Assembly (NCBI RefSeq): GCF_005405165.1
Contig: NZ_BJDN01000009.1
Location: forward strand, 12,800-76,799
Direction of reading: 5' to 3'
DNA from: Loigolactobacillus binensis
GTDB taxonomy: Bacteria; Bacillota; Bacilli; Lactobacillales; Lactobacillaceae
Length of the DNA stretch: 64,000 bases
This document shows, one piece after another, positions 8,915-16,537 of this stretch (within the stretch, counting starts at the first letter, position 1; the number at the start of each line of letters is the position of its first letter). The notes beneath the pieces are model-generated. The model was not told where the DNA came from, did no database searches, and saw nothing but the letters and a program-made list of their open reading frames with translations. Both the position numbers and the translations under genes were made by a program.

Positions 8915-9928
8915 ATGAACGGGTTAGGGCAAAAAATGGTCACTGTTGCTGCAGTTGCGTTGATGGGAAGTCCAGTTGCACTTTTGGCTAATGCACAACA
9001 CACAAAGGCCGCCAGTAGTGATCCGGTGGTCTTACGACAACTAGATACGGCACCACATGGTAAGCAAGCTTTTGCTGTGACAACGGTTGCTTTACAAGGT
9101 AACAAGATCGTCGCCGCACATATTGATGAGTTTCAGTTTATGAAAAAAAGTACAACTGGGATAACACCAGTACCTAACAGTAATGCTGCTTTTGGCAAGG
9201 CCGTCACAGGCAAACAAGTTTTGATCTCAAAGAATAATAACGATAAGGTGTACAGTAAATTAATGAAGGATGAGGCTAAGGCAACTAAAACACGTTCGGC
9301 CTCAATGACAGCAATTGAAAATTATACGGTAGGAAAAACGGTCAAACAACTTAAGGCCAGTTTAGCTGCCAATAAGAAGTTACAAAATAAAGTCATCTCG
9401 GGGGCGACTCTGGCCGATACGAATAATTATGTTAAGTCCGTTGTCAATACAGCGACCAAAGGTTATGTGACTAAAGGAATCAGCGTTGCCAGCGATAAAA
9501 TTGAATTGAAACAAATCGAGGCCGCACCCCATGGTGATAAATCCTTTGCGGTAACAACGGTTGCAATGAGTGGAACTAAAATTGCAGCAGCTACGATCGA
9601 TGAATTCCAATTTGTGGCCAAAAAAGATTTCAAAGGTGTCCCTAATAGTAATCAAGATTTCGGTAAATATTATCCTAAAGGCAAAGTTCTAGCCTCGAAA
9701 CAAGCCAATGACGCCGCCTACAGTAAAATGATGAAGGACGAGGCTGGCGCAACACAGACACGGAGCAGGTCAGTGGATGCCATTACTAATTACACCACTG
9801 GTAAAACAGCAACGGATCTGAAAAATCAGTTGAACGCTCATGATAAAATGACTGACGTTGTGTCGGGCGCAACTTTGGAAGATACCAATGGTTATATTCA
9901 ATCAATTATTGATGCTGCTAATAGCTAA
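8915..9928 (+). CDS. Secreted protein with two FMN-binding-like repeats
   Basis: The 337-residue protein has a signal peptide (hydrophobic VTVAAVALMGSPVALLANA, cleavage near residue 28-35) and two homologous repeats of about 135 residues (around 40-175 and 190-335). Each repeat runs APHG-(K/D)-x-(A/S)-FAVTTVA, then a GxKI-x-A-x-IDEFQF strand, VPNSN-x-x-FGK, MKDEA, and ends in (I/V)SGATL-x-DTN-x-Y. The SGAT motif resembles the flavinylation motif of FMN_bind domains, where ApbE links FMN to the Thr. Two candidate flavin sites in one exported protein suggest an extracytoplasmic electron carrier, comparable to PplA of Gram-positive extracellular electron transfer, but without a lipobox or LPXTG. 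Covalent flavin is inferred. SD AAGGAG precedes the ATG at 8915. Confidence 0.7.
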   Translation: MNGLGQKMVTVAAVALMGSPVALLANAQHTKAASSDPVVLRQLDTAPHGKQAFAVTTVALQGNKIVAAHIDEFQFMKKSTTGITPVPNSNAAFGKAVTGKQVLISKNNNDKVYSKLMKDEAKATKTRSASMTAIENYTVGKTVKQLKASLAANKKLQNKVISGATLADTNNYVKSVVNTATKGYVTKGISVASDKIELKQIEAAPHGDKSFAVTTVAMSGTKIAAATIDEFQFVAKKDFKGVPNSNQDFGKYYPKGKVLASKQANDAAYSKMMKDEAGATQTRSRSVDAITNYTTGKTATDLKNQLNAHDKMTDVVSGATLEDTNGYIQSIIDAANS

Positions 9929-9984
9929 GTATCAATAAAAAGCCACAATCTAGCTGAGTGATTCTTTCTGCAGGCTATTAGGTA

Positions 9985-10060
9985 CGTGTGGGCAACGGGT
10001 GCGACTTGAACCTACCAATTTCCGGCTTAGTCCAATCGCCAGCGGGAAGCACATTTTGGT
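9985..10060 (-). repeat. Copy 1 of a dispersed non-coding repeat
   Basis: Read on the minus strand, this segment contains GTGCTTCCCG, then CGATTGGACTAAGCC, then CAAGTCGCAC. The same order, spacing and sequence recur on the plus strand at about 39425-39495. No ORF is shared. It may be a remnant of a mobile or tRNA-like element; origin not determined. Confidence 0.5.
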
Positions 10061-10138
10061 TGGCGAATAAGGTTAGTCAGTGTAGTTGTACGATCAGCCA
10101 GCTTCGGTGGTTTGCAATTCAAATTATTTCTAAACAAA

Positions 10139-10181
10139 ATGCCAGTAAAAGCGATCAAAGCTGCTTTTACTGGCATTTTTT
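10139..10181. terminator. CCAGTAAAAG-type palindromic terminator
   Basis: ATGCCAGTAAAAGC (10139-10152) pairs with GCTTTTACTGGCAT (10163-10176), followed by a T run. It lies between converging genes and can end both. The preceding ATTATTTCTAAACAAAAT and the CCAGTAAAAGC core are shared with the element at 60661, marking a dispersed family. The rest of the gap 9929-10316 holds the repeat at 9985 and nothing else I can name. Confidence 0.8.
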
Positions 10182-10316
10182 CGGACAACGTAGGTTAATG
10201 CCGTGATCGTTGCCGCCGGCATGATTAAATTTTGCTGTGCTACCGGTTCTGTTTCACGCTAACCGGCTATCAGGAAAACCAACTAAATCAGAGCATAAGC
10301 TCATTATTGATAATGC

Positions 10317-11177
10317 TTACCAAGTAATGGTATCTGGGTTCATCGCCACGCCAGCGACACCGTGTAATTTATCAATGGCGGTCATGTCGGCGCCACTTAA
10401 TTCAAAGTCAAATAATTTAGTATTTTCGTTGATACGTTCGGCATGAACTGACTTAGGTAGGGGCAAGAAGCCATGTTGCAATGACCAACGTAAAACAACT
10501 TGCGCCACGGTTTTATGGTATTTGTCGGCGATCGTCTTTAATTCGGGAACGGCAAAAATTTTACCTGTCCCTAAAGGACTGTACGCTTCAGATAGAATGT
10601 TGTGGTCGTTGTTATAAGCGACAACTTCGCTTTGTAGGTCACTAGGATTTAAGAAGATCTGGTTAACTTGTGGGACCACTTTAGCGGTTTTAAGTAGCGC
10701 CTCTAAATGTTTAGGCCGAAAATTAGAAACACCGATTGCCCGCAATTTACCCGCAGCTTGGGCCTCTTCCATTGCCCGCCATGAACCAGCGTTCGCTTCG
10801 ATCCATTCGTCACGAAAAGCAATGGGATTTGGCCAGTGAATCAAGTAGAGATCTAAGTAGTCTAAACCTAAATTATTTAAGGAAGTGTCAATGGCTTTTT
10901 TGGTGTTATTATAGCCGTGATCATCACCAGTCAGCTTAGAAGTTACCCATAGCTCTTCACGTTTCACGCCGCTTTCCCGGATCCCAGCGCCAACGCTGGT
11001 TTCATTGCCATAAGCAAATGCAGTGTCGATATGCCGGTAACCGGCGGCAATGGCGGCTTTAACTGACGCTTTAGCAACGTCGCCATCAGGGGTTTGCCAC
11101 GTGCCAAAACCAACGATCGGAATCTTTGTACCATTGTTTAAAGTGAATGTATCGGTTAATTTAGTTAATTGAACCAA
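10317..11177 (-). CDS. Aldo/keto reductase (2,5-diketo-D-gluconate reductase type)
   Basis: This 286-residue (beta/alpha)8 NADPH-dependent carbonyl reductase carries the complete catalytic tetrad: D51 and Y56 in HIDTAFAYGNE, K81 in WVTSKL, and H114 in YLIHWPNP. The family signature GVSNFRPKHLEALL and the cofactor loop LPKSVHAERINENTKLF are also present. Length and motifs match the bacterial AKR5 type, which reduces a wide range of aldehydes and ketones. It is a single gene with its own SD (GGAGGGA) before the ATG at 11177. Physiological substrate not determinable. Confidence 0.92.
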   Translation of the reverse strand: MVQLTKLTDTFTLNNGTKIPIVGFGTWQTPDGDVAKASVKAAIAAGYRHIDTAFAYGNETSVGAGIRESGVKREELWVTSKLTGDDHGYNNTKKAIDTSLNNLGLDYLDLYLIHWPNPIAFRDEWIEANAGSWRAMEEAQAAGKLRAIGVSNFRPKHLEALLKTAKVVPQVNQIFLNPSDLQSEVVAYNNDHNILSEAYSPLGTGKIFAVPELKTIADKYHKTVAQVVLRWSLQHGFLPLPKSVHAERINENTKLFDFELSGADMTAIDKLHGVAGVAMNPDTITW

Positions 11178-11309
11178 AATAATCCCTCCGTTTCTATTTC
11201 TACTATAGCAATAATCACTCTAAAAAAGTAATCATTTGTTGTGAAAATGACTTGTAAGTTAAAAATTAGCTGAGCTATAAACGTTTAGCCTTAGCGTGTA
11301 TTGGGAAAA

Positions 11310-11343
11310 GTAAGAGGCCGGGACAAAAGTCCTAGCCTCTTAC
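11310..11343 (-). terminator. Terminator of the NADH oxidase gene
   Basis: GTAAGAGGC (from 11310) pairs with GCCTCTTAC (ending 11343), with an inner GGAC/GTCC stem. On the minus strand it is followed by a T-rich run. It separates the nox-like gene from the aldo/keto reductase gene. Confidence 0.75.
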
Positions 11344-11442
11344 TAGTTTTGAACATTATGCCTAAAGTACGTCAAAAGTTTGGAATTATGGGTCGAATTT
11401 ACGTTACGCAGTAAAACCCAAAATCAATTTTTGGTCTTTAGA

Positions 11443-12795
11443 TCAGTTTGCGCGTTGTGCTTTTTGGGCAGCAACGTTGATGATGTTCCATGGCCGGTCG
11501 AAACCAGGTTGGAAGAAGAAGTCAGCGTAAGCTAAATCATCAATGGTCATTTTGCCTTGAATGGCTAAAGAAATGGCGTTGATATTAGCGGTAACGTTAG
11601 CTTTGGACATGATCTGTGCACCAAGGACACGGCCGTCCTTTGGATCGTAAGTTAATTTGAAGAAGACTTTAGTGTTGCCAGCACTTTCAGGAACAAATGG
11701 CGGCCGGTAAGTATCCGTTACAAACACGGATTTAGTGTCAACACCATAAGCCTTGGCGGTGCCTTCCTTGATCCCAGTAGAAGCAAACTTATAATCAAAA
11801 ACGGATAAGGCGGATGAGCCAGAAACAGCAGGCACTGGATACTTCGCATCAACTAAGTTTTTAGCGGCATAGCGACCTTGGCGCCGTGCATTAGTTGCTA
11901 AAGCGATCCGCGCTGGACCACCAGTTGGGGCGAAGCGAACCAACGTGGCATCACCAACAGCGAAGATATCTGGTTGGCTAGTCCGCAAATACTCGTCGAT
12001 CTTGATCAACCCTTTTTGGTCTAATTCAAGCGTGTCTTTGAGCCAAGCAGTGTTAGGTTTGATCCCGGCGGCTTCAACAACTAGATCGGCTGGGTAAGTG
12101 GCTTGGTCAGTAACTACTTGCGTGACCTTACCGTCCTGACCGTCAAAGCGCTGAACAGCTTGTCCGACAGCTGGATAAATATCGTGATCGGTCATTTCTT
12201 TAGTCAATGTATCAGTAAATTCAGCATCGAGGTACAAACTTAATAGCCGTGGCAATAAATCGATCACAGTGACGTGTTTACCGGCCTTAGCAAAAACCTC
12301 GGCGGCTTCGATGCCAATATAGCCTGAACCGATGACGACGACGTTTTTAACGTCAGGGTCAACGGTTTTAGCCTTGAGTTTGATCGCCCAATCCCGGCCC
12401 CGCATTGCATAGACATTATCTAAATCTTTACCGGGAACTGGAATTGCAGCTGGAACTGCACCGGCACTAAGAATTAATTTATCGTATTTCTCTTCCCGTT
12501 CAGTCTCATTATTATGATTTTGAACATGGACGGTGTGAGCTTTTGGATCAATTGAAGTGATTTCTTCCTTAGTGTAAACAGCAACGCCTTGCGCACGCAT
12601 CTTTTCAGGAGTAGCGTAACGGACGGAATTAACGTCTTTAACGACACCTTCAAGGTAAAGTTGCATGCCACAGGAAAGGAAGGATAAGAAATCGCCTTTT
12701 TCATACCACTGGATTTCGGCGTCAGGATCATTTGCCAAAATTTCACGTACGGCTTCATAGCCACCATGTGACGAACCAACAACGATTACTTTCAT
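11443..12795 (-). CDS. nox: NADH oxidase / CoA-disulfide reductase family flavoprotein
   Basis: The 450-residue cytoplasmic FAD enzyme has the redox Cys42 in [11 protein letters not shown], an N-terminal FAD-binding [13 protein letters not shown], the NAD-binding [11 protein letters not shown] near 157, a second FAD motif [10 protein letters not shown], and a C-terminal dimerisation domain ending [13 protein letters not shown] single Cys at position 42 fits water-forming NADH oxidases, which reoxidise NADH with O2 in lactic acid bacteria. CoA-disulfide or NADH peroxidase relatives share this architecture, so the exact activity is not certain. Monocistronic, with a promoter-like TATAAT upstream on the minus strand. 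Relevant to the redox theme with cydA at the window end. Confidence 0.85.
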   Translation of the reverse strand: MKVIVVGSSHGGYEAVREILANDPDAEIQWYEKGDFLSFLSCGMQLYLEGVVKDVNSVRYATPEKMRAQGVAVYTKEEITSIDPKAHTVHVQNHNNETEREEKYDKLILSAGAVPAAIPVPGKDLDNVYAMRGRDWAIKLKAKTVDPDVKNVVVIGSGYIGIEAAEVFAKAGKHVTVIDLLPRLLSLYLDAEFTDTLTKEMTDHDIYPAVGQAVQRFDGQDGKVTQVVTDQATYPADLVVEAAGIKPNTAWLKDTLELDQKGLIKIDEYLRTSQPDIFAVGDATLVRFAPTGGPARIALATNARRQGRYAAKNLVDAKYPVPAVSGSSALSVFDYKFASTGIKEGTAKAYGVDTKSVFVTDTYRPPFVPESAGNTKVFFKLTYDPKDGRVLGAQIMSKANVTANINAISLAIQGKMTIDDLAYADFFFQPGFDRPWNIINVAAQKAQRAN

Positions 12796-12853
12796 AAATA
12801 AATCAACCCCCTACGAAATATTGTGTAGCGAAAACAATTTCGACTACGCTTTC

Positions 12854-12881
12854 ATTATAAGTCATTCATTCCTAAATTGAA
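12854..12881 (-). promoter_or_regulatory. Candidate promoter of nox
   Basis: On the minus strand TTCAAT (12876-12881) and TATAAT (12854-12859) are separated by 16 bp, about 60 bp before the start codon. Between them and the gene lies the imperfect inverted repeat ATTGT-N9-ACAAT at 12820-12838, a possible operator. Confidence 0.5.
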
Positions 12882-13078
12882 ACCACTTCTTAATAAGAAT
12901 GATTATAAATTTTACACAATATATCTAACAACTTACCTGCTGTAGCGGGCCTAAAGATCGATTTACGAAAATAAAAAAATTTAAATTATTTCGGTTGACG
13001 CGCTCAAAGTTGAAGGTATTTATTTTCAAAGCGGGCCTCTTTTACTGGAATATTAATTTGTGACTAGTTGATTTGTAG

Positions 13079-13107
13079 TTGACGACGGTCAGGTGGCGTG
13101 ATAGGAT
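13079..13107 (+). promoter_or_regulatory. Promoter of the T-box leader
   Basis: TTGACG (13079-13084) and TAGGAT (13102-13107) with a 17-bp spacer place transcription start near 13114, just before stem I of the T-box RNA. Confidence 0.65.
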
Positions 13108-13113
13108 ACAGTT

Positions 13114-13341
13114 AATTTATATCAGTGAACAAAGCAGAACAAGAAGTAGTCAATTTATCTGGGTGTCAGGAAGTCGGTGGTTGCTGCGAACCGATCAGGG
13201 TAAGTTGACCAAATACCGTTCTGGGTTCAAGCGGTTTTCAAGCGCCGATACTTGCTTGCAGAGTGGAGTTTTAGGCTCAATCTGGGTGGTACCACGGCAT
13301 TTGTCGTCCCTGTTGCAAATTTGCAGCAGGGACTTTTTTTA
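13114..13341 (+). promoter_or_regulatory. T-box riboswitch, predicted tRNA-Tyr specific
   Basis: The leader has the T-box core GGGTGGTACCACG (about 13284-13296) and a terminator (13306-13333, GTCCCTG pairing with CAGGGAC, then seven T). Stem I can be folded: AGAAC pairs with GTTCT and GTCAA with TTGAC, flanking an AGTA-containing loop opposite CAAATACC; the distal part has GGTGG and GCGAAC. The triplet in the specifier position is TAC (13214-13216), Tyr. The UGGU bulge matches a tRNA ending ACCA, consistent with discriminator A of tRNA-Tyr. Uncharged tRNA-Tyr should thus stabilise the antiterminator and induce the downstream transporter. The specifier assignment is from hand folding. Confidence 0.85.
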
Positions 13342-13551
13342 TACCCAGATCATTGCTTGGTATCCAAATTCGGCGTTTTTTTAAATATTAAGCCGGTGGT
13401 TGTACGGCCGGTTTAAATGACTTTGATATGAATTTTGAAATTGGGGGAAATTGAGATGCAACAGCATTGTGGTGGTAAGGCTCGTTATCGAAACTTAGCG
13501 TTTGATCTAAGTATGTCGCATTAATATTAAACGAATAGGTGGAGAAAAATA

Positions 13552-14946
13552 ATGCAAAATAAAATGAAAAAATTGAGTTTTACTGAAGCGCTGACTGTTT
13601 TGGCCATTGTACTGGCAGTCATGGGGATCGGTGTGATCGGCTTTGGCCTATCACCGCAAGTGCCAGTTATGCTGGCGATGAGCTTGGTCATGGTTTGGGC
13701 GAAGTGGCGTCATTCAGATTGGGCTAGTGTCAATGTTGGGATCGCGGAAGGTATTGAAAAGGGAATCATCCCGATCTTTATTTTTATTTTGATCGGGGCT
13801 ATGATCAGTACTTGGATCGCAGCGGGCACCATTCCGACGCTGATGGTGGTCGGCTTTAAGCTGATCAGTGTGCGTTGGTTCTTACCTTCGGTGTTTGTGG
13901 TCTGCGCATTAGTTGGTGCCGCCGTAGGGAGTACCTTTACCGTGGCCTCAACTGTTGGCTTAGCCTTCTTCGGTATGGGGATGACCATGAATTTGAATCC
14001 GGCTATGGTTGCCGGTGCGATTATTTCCGGTGGGATCATGGGTGATAAATTATCGCCGTTATCAGAAACCAATAATTTGGCGGCAGCCGTGGTCGATGTT
14101 GATCTGTTCACCCATATGCGCAACTTGTGGTGGTCAATTTTACCAGCTGGCGGCATCACGTTGATCATTTTCAGTTTTCTGGGGCACACCAGCACTAACG
14201 CAAGCTTAGCGCGGATCCAACAAACGGTTAGTATTTTAGACAAGAATTTTTCTATTTCGATTTGGGCGTTAGTGCCGATTGTTTTAGTTTTTGCTTGCGC
14301 GGCGTTGAAGATCCCAGCGATCCCGACAATGCTGTTAAATGTTTTTGTCACCACTGGTTTATTGTTAGTTGAGCAACCACATTTAGGCTTAAAAAATTTA
14401 GCCACGATCATCACCGATGGTTTTGTGGCGCATACCGGTAATGCCGGTGTGGATAAATTATTATCGCGTGGCGGGATCGTCAGCATGATGCCCACTGTGG
14501 CGTTGATCGTCTTGACGTTGTCATTAGGCGGGCTACTTGTGAAATTCGGGTTGATCGAAGCGGTAATGACGCCGGTCGCCGAACATTTAAACAACAGTGG
14601 CAAATTGATCATCGCTGGTTTGGCGGCTTGTATCGGGGTCAACTTGTTTGTTGGGGAACAATTTCTGTCGATCATTTTGCCAGGACGTGCCTTTAAGAAG
14701 GCGTTCAACCAAGGTGGACTTAGTGATGAGGCGCTGGGGCGTGTTTTGGAAGATGGCGGTACGGTGATCAATTATTTGGTTCCTTGGGGCGTTGGTGGCG
14801 TCTTTTTGGCTAATACCTTAGGCGTTCCTACCATTGAATACTTACCTTTTGTATTCTTTAGTTTATTGTGCCCGGTAATGTCCTTATTAAGCGGTTTTGT
14901 GGGAATTGGCTTACAGCGTGTTAAAACGCCGGTTAACTCGTTATAA
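13552..14946 (+). CDS. NhaC-family transporter, predicted tyrosine uptake
   Basis: This 464-residue integral membrane protein has about 11-12 hydrophobic segments and the NhaC signature GDKLSPLSETNNLAA near 164-178. The family is annotated as Na+/H+ antiporter, but members placed behind Tyr T-boxes (YheL type) have been proposed in comparative genomics as amino acid transporters. The T-box ending at 13341, with a TAC specifier, makes tyrosine the best-supported substrate here; that is inference. The SD AGGTGGAG precedes the ATG at 13552. A terminator follows at 14959, so the transcript is monocistronic. Confidence 0.85.
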   Translation: MQNKMKKLSFTEALTVLAIVLAVMGIGVIGFGLSPQVPVMLAMSLVMVWAKWRHSDWASVNVGIAEGIEKGIIPIFIFILIGAMISTWIAAGTIPTLMVVGFKLISVRWFLPSVFVVCALVGAAVGSTFTVASTVGLAFFGMGMTMNLNPAMVAGAIISGGIMGDKLSPLSETNNLAAAVVDVDLFTHMRNLWWSILPAGGITLIIFSFLGHTSTNASLARIQQTVSILDKNFSISIWALVPIVLVFACAALKIPAIPTMLLNVFVTTGLLLVEQPHLGLKNLATIITDGFVAHTGNAGVDKLLSRGGIVSMMPTVALIVLTLSLGGLLVKFGLIEAVMTPVAEHLNNSGKLIIAGLAACIGVNLFVGEQFLSIILPGRAFKKAFNQGGLSDEALGRVLEDGGTVINYLVPWGVGGVFLANTLGVPTIEYLPFVFFSLLCPVMSLLSGFVGIGLQRVKTPVNSL

Positions 14947-14958
14947 TAGAATCAAAGG

Positions 14959-14992
14959 CTGCCGAGTTGCTGAATGCGCCCGGCAGTTTTTA
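14959..14992 (+). terminator. Terminator after the NhaC-type gene
   Basis: CTGCCG (14959-14964) pairs with CGGCAG (14981-14986), followed by TTTTTATTTTT. Confidence 0.8.
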
Positions 14993-15023
14993 TTTTTAAT
15001 CTTTCAAGTAGAAGGGATCATCA

Positions 15024-15593
15024 ATGATGTTAAAACTAACTAATGCTGGGCGCCGCGGCAAATTACTGACGGAAAAGACCCTTTATCGGGGTCCAATTTT
15101 TGATTTGGTGCAGCGCCACATTACGACGCCGGATCAAATAACCGTTCAACGGGACGTGATCTTGCATCAGCCGGCAGTAGCGATCTTAGCGTTGACCGCG
15201 GACCAGCAGGTGGTTGTCAATAGCGAGTACCGTGCAGGGGTCGATCAAGAAAGCATTGCGTTACCTGCCGGGTTGATCAATCCAAACGAAGCTGTCTTAA
15301 CAGCGGCTAAGCGCGAATTAAGCGAAGAAACCGGCTATGTCGCCGCTAAGTTACAGGAACTGACCACCGTCACTTCGTCAGAGGGCTTTACGGACGAACG
15401 GGTAACGCTTGTGTTAGCCACCATTGATGCCAAGCACCGCGTTGCCACACATTTTGATGCGGATGAATTTGTCAACAGTCAATTAGTGCCATTCGCCGAT
15501 TTAATTACTTTGATCCAAAAAGGGACCGTCCAATCTGCGCAAACTGTTGCTGCAGTTAGCTATTACTTGGCCTTTTGTCAAGCAGCACATTAA
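15024..15593 (+). CDS. Nudix hydrolase (ADP-ribose pyrophosphatase type)
   Basis: The 189-residue enzyme carries an intact Nudix box in GLINPNEAVLTAAKRELSEE followed by TGYV, with the REL-x-EE-x-G Mg2+-binding core. The N-terminal beta strands (TEKTLYRGPIFDLVQRHITTP) and overall length match YqkG/NudF-like ADP-ribose pyrophosphatases that hydrolyse nucleoside diphosphate derivatives. The SD GAAGGG lies 7 nt before the ATG at 15024. It is probably monocistronic or loosely co-transcribed with the acetyltransferase 55 bp downstream. The exact nucleotide substrate is uncertain. Confidence 0.88.
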   Translation: MMLKLTNAGRRGKLLTEKTLYRGPIFDLVQRHITTPDQITVQRDVILHQPAVAILALTADQQVVVNSEYRAGVDQESIALPAGLINPNEAVLTAAKRELSEETGYVAAKLQELTTVTSSEGFTDERVTLVLATIDAKHRVATHFDADEFVNSQLVPFADLITLIQKGTVQSAQTVAAVSYYLAFCQAAH

Positions 15594-15648
15594 GTGTTAT
15601 TTTTCTGCTAACCTAAACATTTAGTTGGAAGTATGGTAAGGTGATAGT

Positions 15649-16203
15649 ATGATGAAGAAAACAGAGCGTGAGAAAATGACGGCTGGCGAAGCTTATCAGC
15701 AGTTTGATCCGGAATTGATCGAACGGCGTAAGCTGATCCGCCAGCAGTTAAAAGAAATTAACCCAATTGTTGACAATGAAGAACGTAATCGGCGGTTTAA
15801 GGCGTTATTGGCGGATACCGGGGATGACTTTTTTGTCGAAAGTGAATTTAAGTTTGATTATGGTTTTAATATTCACATCGGCGATCATTTTTACGGTAAT
15901 TACGATATGACGTTTTTGGATACTTGTCCGATCACCATCGGCAGTCACTGCTATTTCGGACCTAATATTGGCTTGTATACGCCAGTTCATCCGTTAGATG
16001 CGGCGGCGCGCAACGCCGATGTTGAGCTGGGCAAGCCGATCACCATCGGCGATAGCTGCTGGTTTGGTGGCCGGGTGACTGTTTTGCCCGGCGTTACTTT
16101 AGGGAATGAAGTTGTGGTTGGGGCAGGTTCTGTCGTCACAAAATCTTTTCCTGATAAGGTCGTGATCGCCGGCAATCCAGCCCGGATTATTAAACAGCTT
16201 TAA
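15649..16203 (+). CDS. Maltose/galactoside O-acetyltransferase family protein
   Basis: The 184-residue protein has the N-terminal Mac domain (TAGEAYQQFDPELIERR) and a left-handed beta-helix of hexapeptide repeats (ITIGSHCYFGPNIGLYTPVHPLD, here split as ITIGSHCYFGPNIG and LYTPVHPLD; then ITIGDSCWFGGRVTVLPGV and VVGAGSVVTKSFPDKVVIAGNPA). VHPLD contains the catalytic His of the family. It transfers acetyl from acetyl-CoA to a sugar hydroxyl, probably as a trimer. Cytoplasmic, no membrane segment. The SD AAGGTG precedes paired ATG codons at 15649/15652. Physiological acceptor unknown; detoxification of non-metabolised sugars is the usual guess. Confidence 0.9.
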   Translation: MMKKTEREKMTAGEAYQQFDPELIERRKLIRQQLKEINPIVDNEERNRRFKALLADTGDDFFVESEFKFDYGFNIHIGDHFYGNYDMTFLDTCPITIGSHCYFGPNIGLYTPVHPLDAAARNADVELGKPITIGDSCWFGGRVTVLPGVTLGNEVVVGAGSVVTKSFPDKVVIAGNPARIIKQL

Positions 16204-16210
16204 CGAAAAC

Positions 16211-16320
16211 GTGTTAAAAAAGCATGGTTTTCCGCTTAGTCACGCTTGTCAAGTAATCCACTACGTGAATTATTCGTCAAGCTAGGCTAATGCTCAAAAC
16301 ATGAGCGCCTTTTTTAACAC
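16211..16320. repeat. 110-bp imperfect palindrome
   Basis: The ends GTGTTAAAAAAG (16211-16222) and CTTTTTTAACAC (16309-16320) are perfect 12-bp inverted repeats. Inside, TTAG/CTAA, GCTTG/CAAGC and a CACTACGTG centre also pair, so the whole segment can fold into one long interrupted hairpin. It follows the acetyltransferase stop by 7 bp. It could be a large terminator or a MITE-like palindromic insertion; no target duplication is obvious. Confidence 0.55.
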
Positions 16321-16380
16321 TCGGCAAAAGGTCACGAATTCCTTGAGCTCAATTTAAATTGAGTAATCTTAATTCCATAA

Positions 16381-16537
16381 AAAAAGAAAGAAGGCAATAC
16401 TGCGACTGGATCTTACCTAGAACGGGGGCAACCTCGCGTGGCACTATATGTACCGGTGATCAAGGATGAATCCGGGAATTAACGACTGGGGACTGGGCGC
16501 AAGTGTTTAGGCACTTGCTAACGCTTAAGCAGATTTT
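16381..16537 (+). promoter_or_regulatory. Structured leader before the BCCT transporter
   Basis: The stretch contains several G/C-rich blocks (ACGGGGGCAACC, GGATGAATCCGGG, GACTGGGGACTGGG) and ends in a hairpin GCAAGTG (from 16499)/CACTTGC with a T run near 16534. This looks like an RNA control element with a terminator. Blocks loosely recall the ydaO (c-di-AMP) class, which controls osmolyte and K+ genes, but the conserved AGCTAAC segment is not found, so I do not assign a class. Confidence 0.4.

Noticed and set aside
9985..10060. tRNA gene or tRNA fragment because of GGTTCAAGTC-like sequence
   Set aside because: The T-stem does not pair properly and no acceptor or anticodon arm can be drawn.
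12820..12838. ATTGT-N9-ACAAT before nox as a Rex site
   Set aside because: Only the outer five bases on each side fit; the inner GAA/TTC of the Rex consensus are missing. Kept only as a possible operator.
13710..14771. 353-codon minus-strand ORF inside the NhaC-type gene
   Set aside because: It is an antisense shadow of a clear membrane transporter with SD and T-box; its composition is not protein-like.
16381..16537. Firm call of a c-di-AMP (ydaO) riboswitch
   Set aside because: Some blocks look similar but the conserved AGCTAAC-containing segment is absent by eye.
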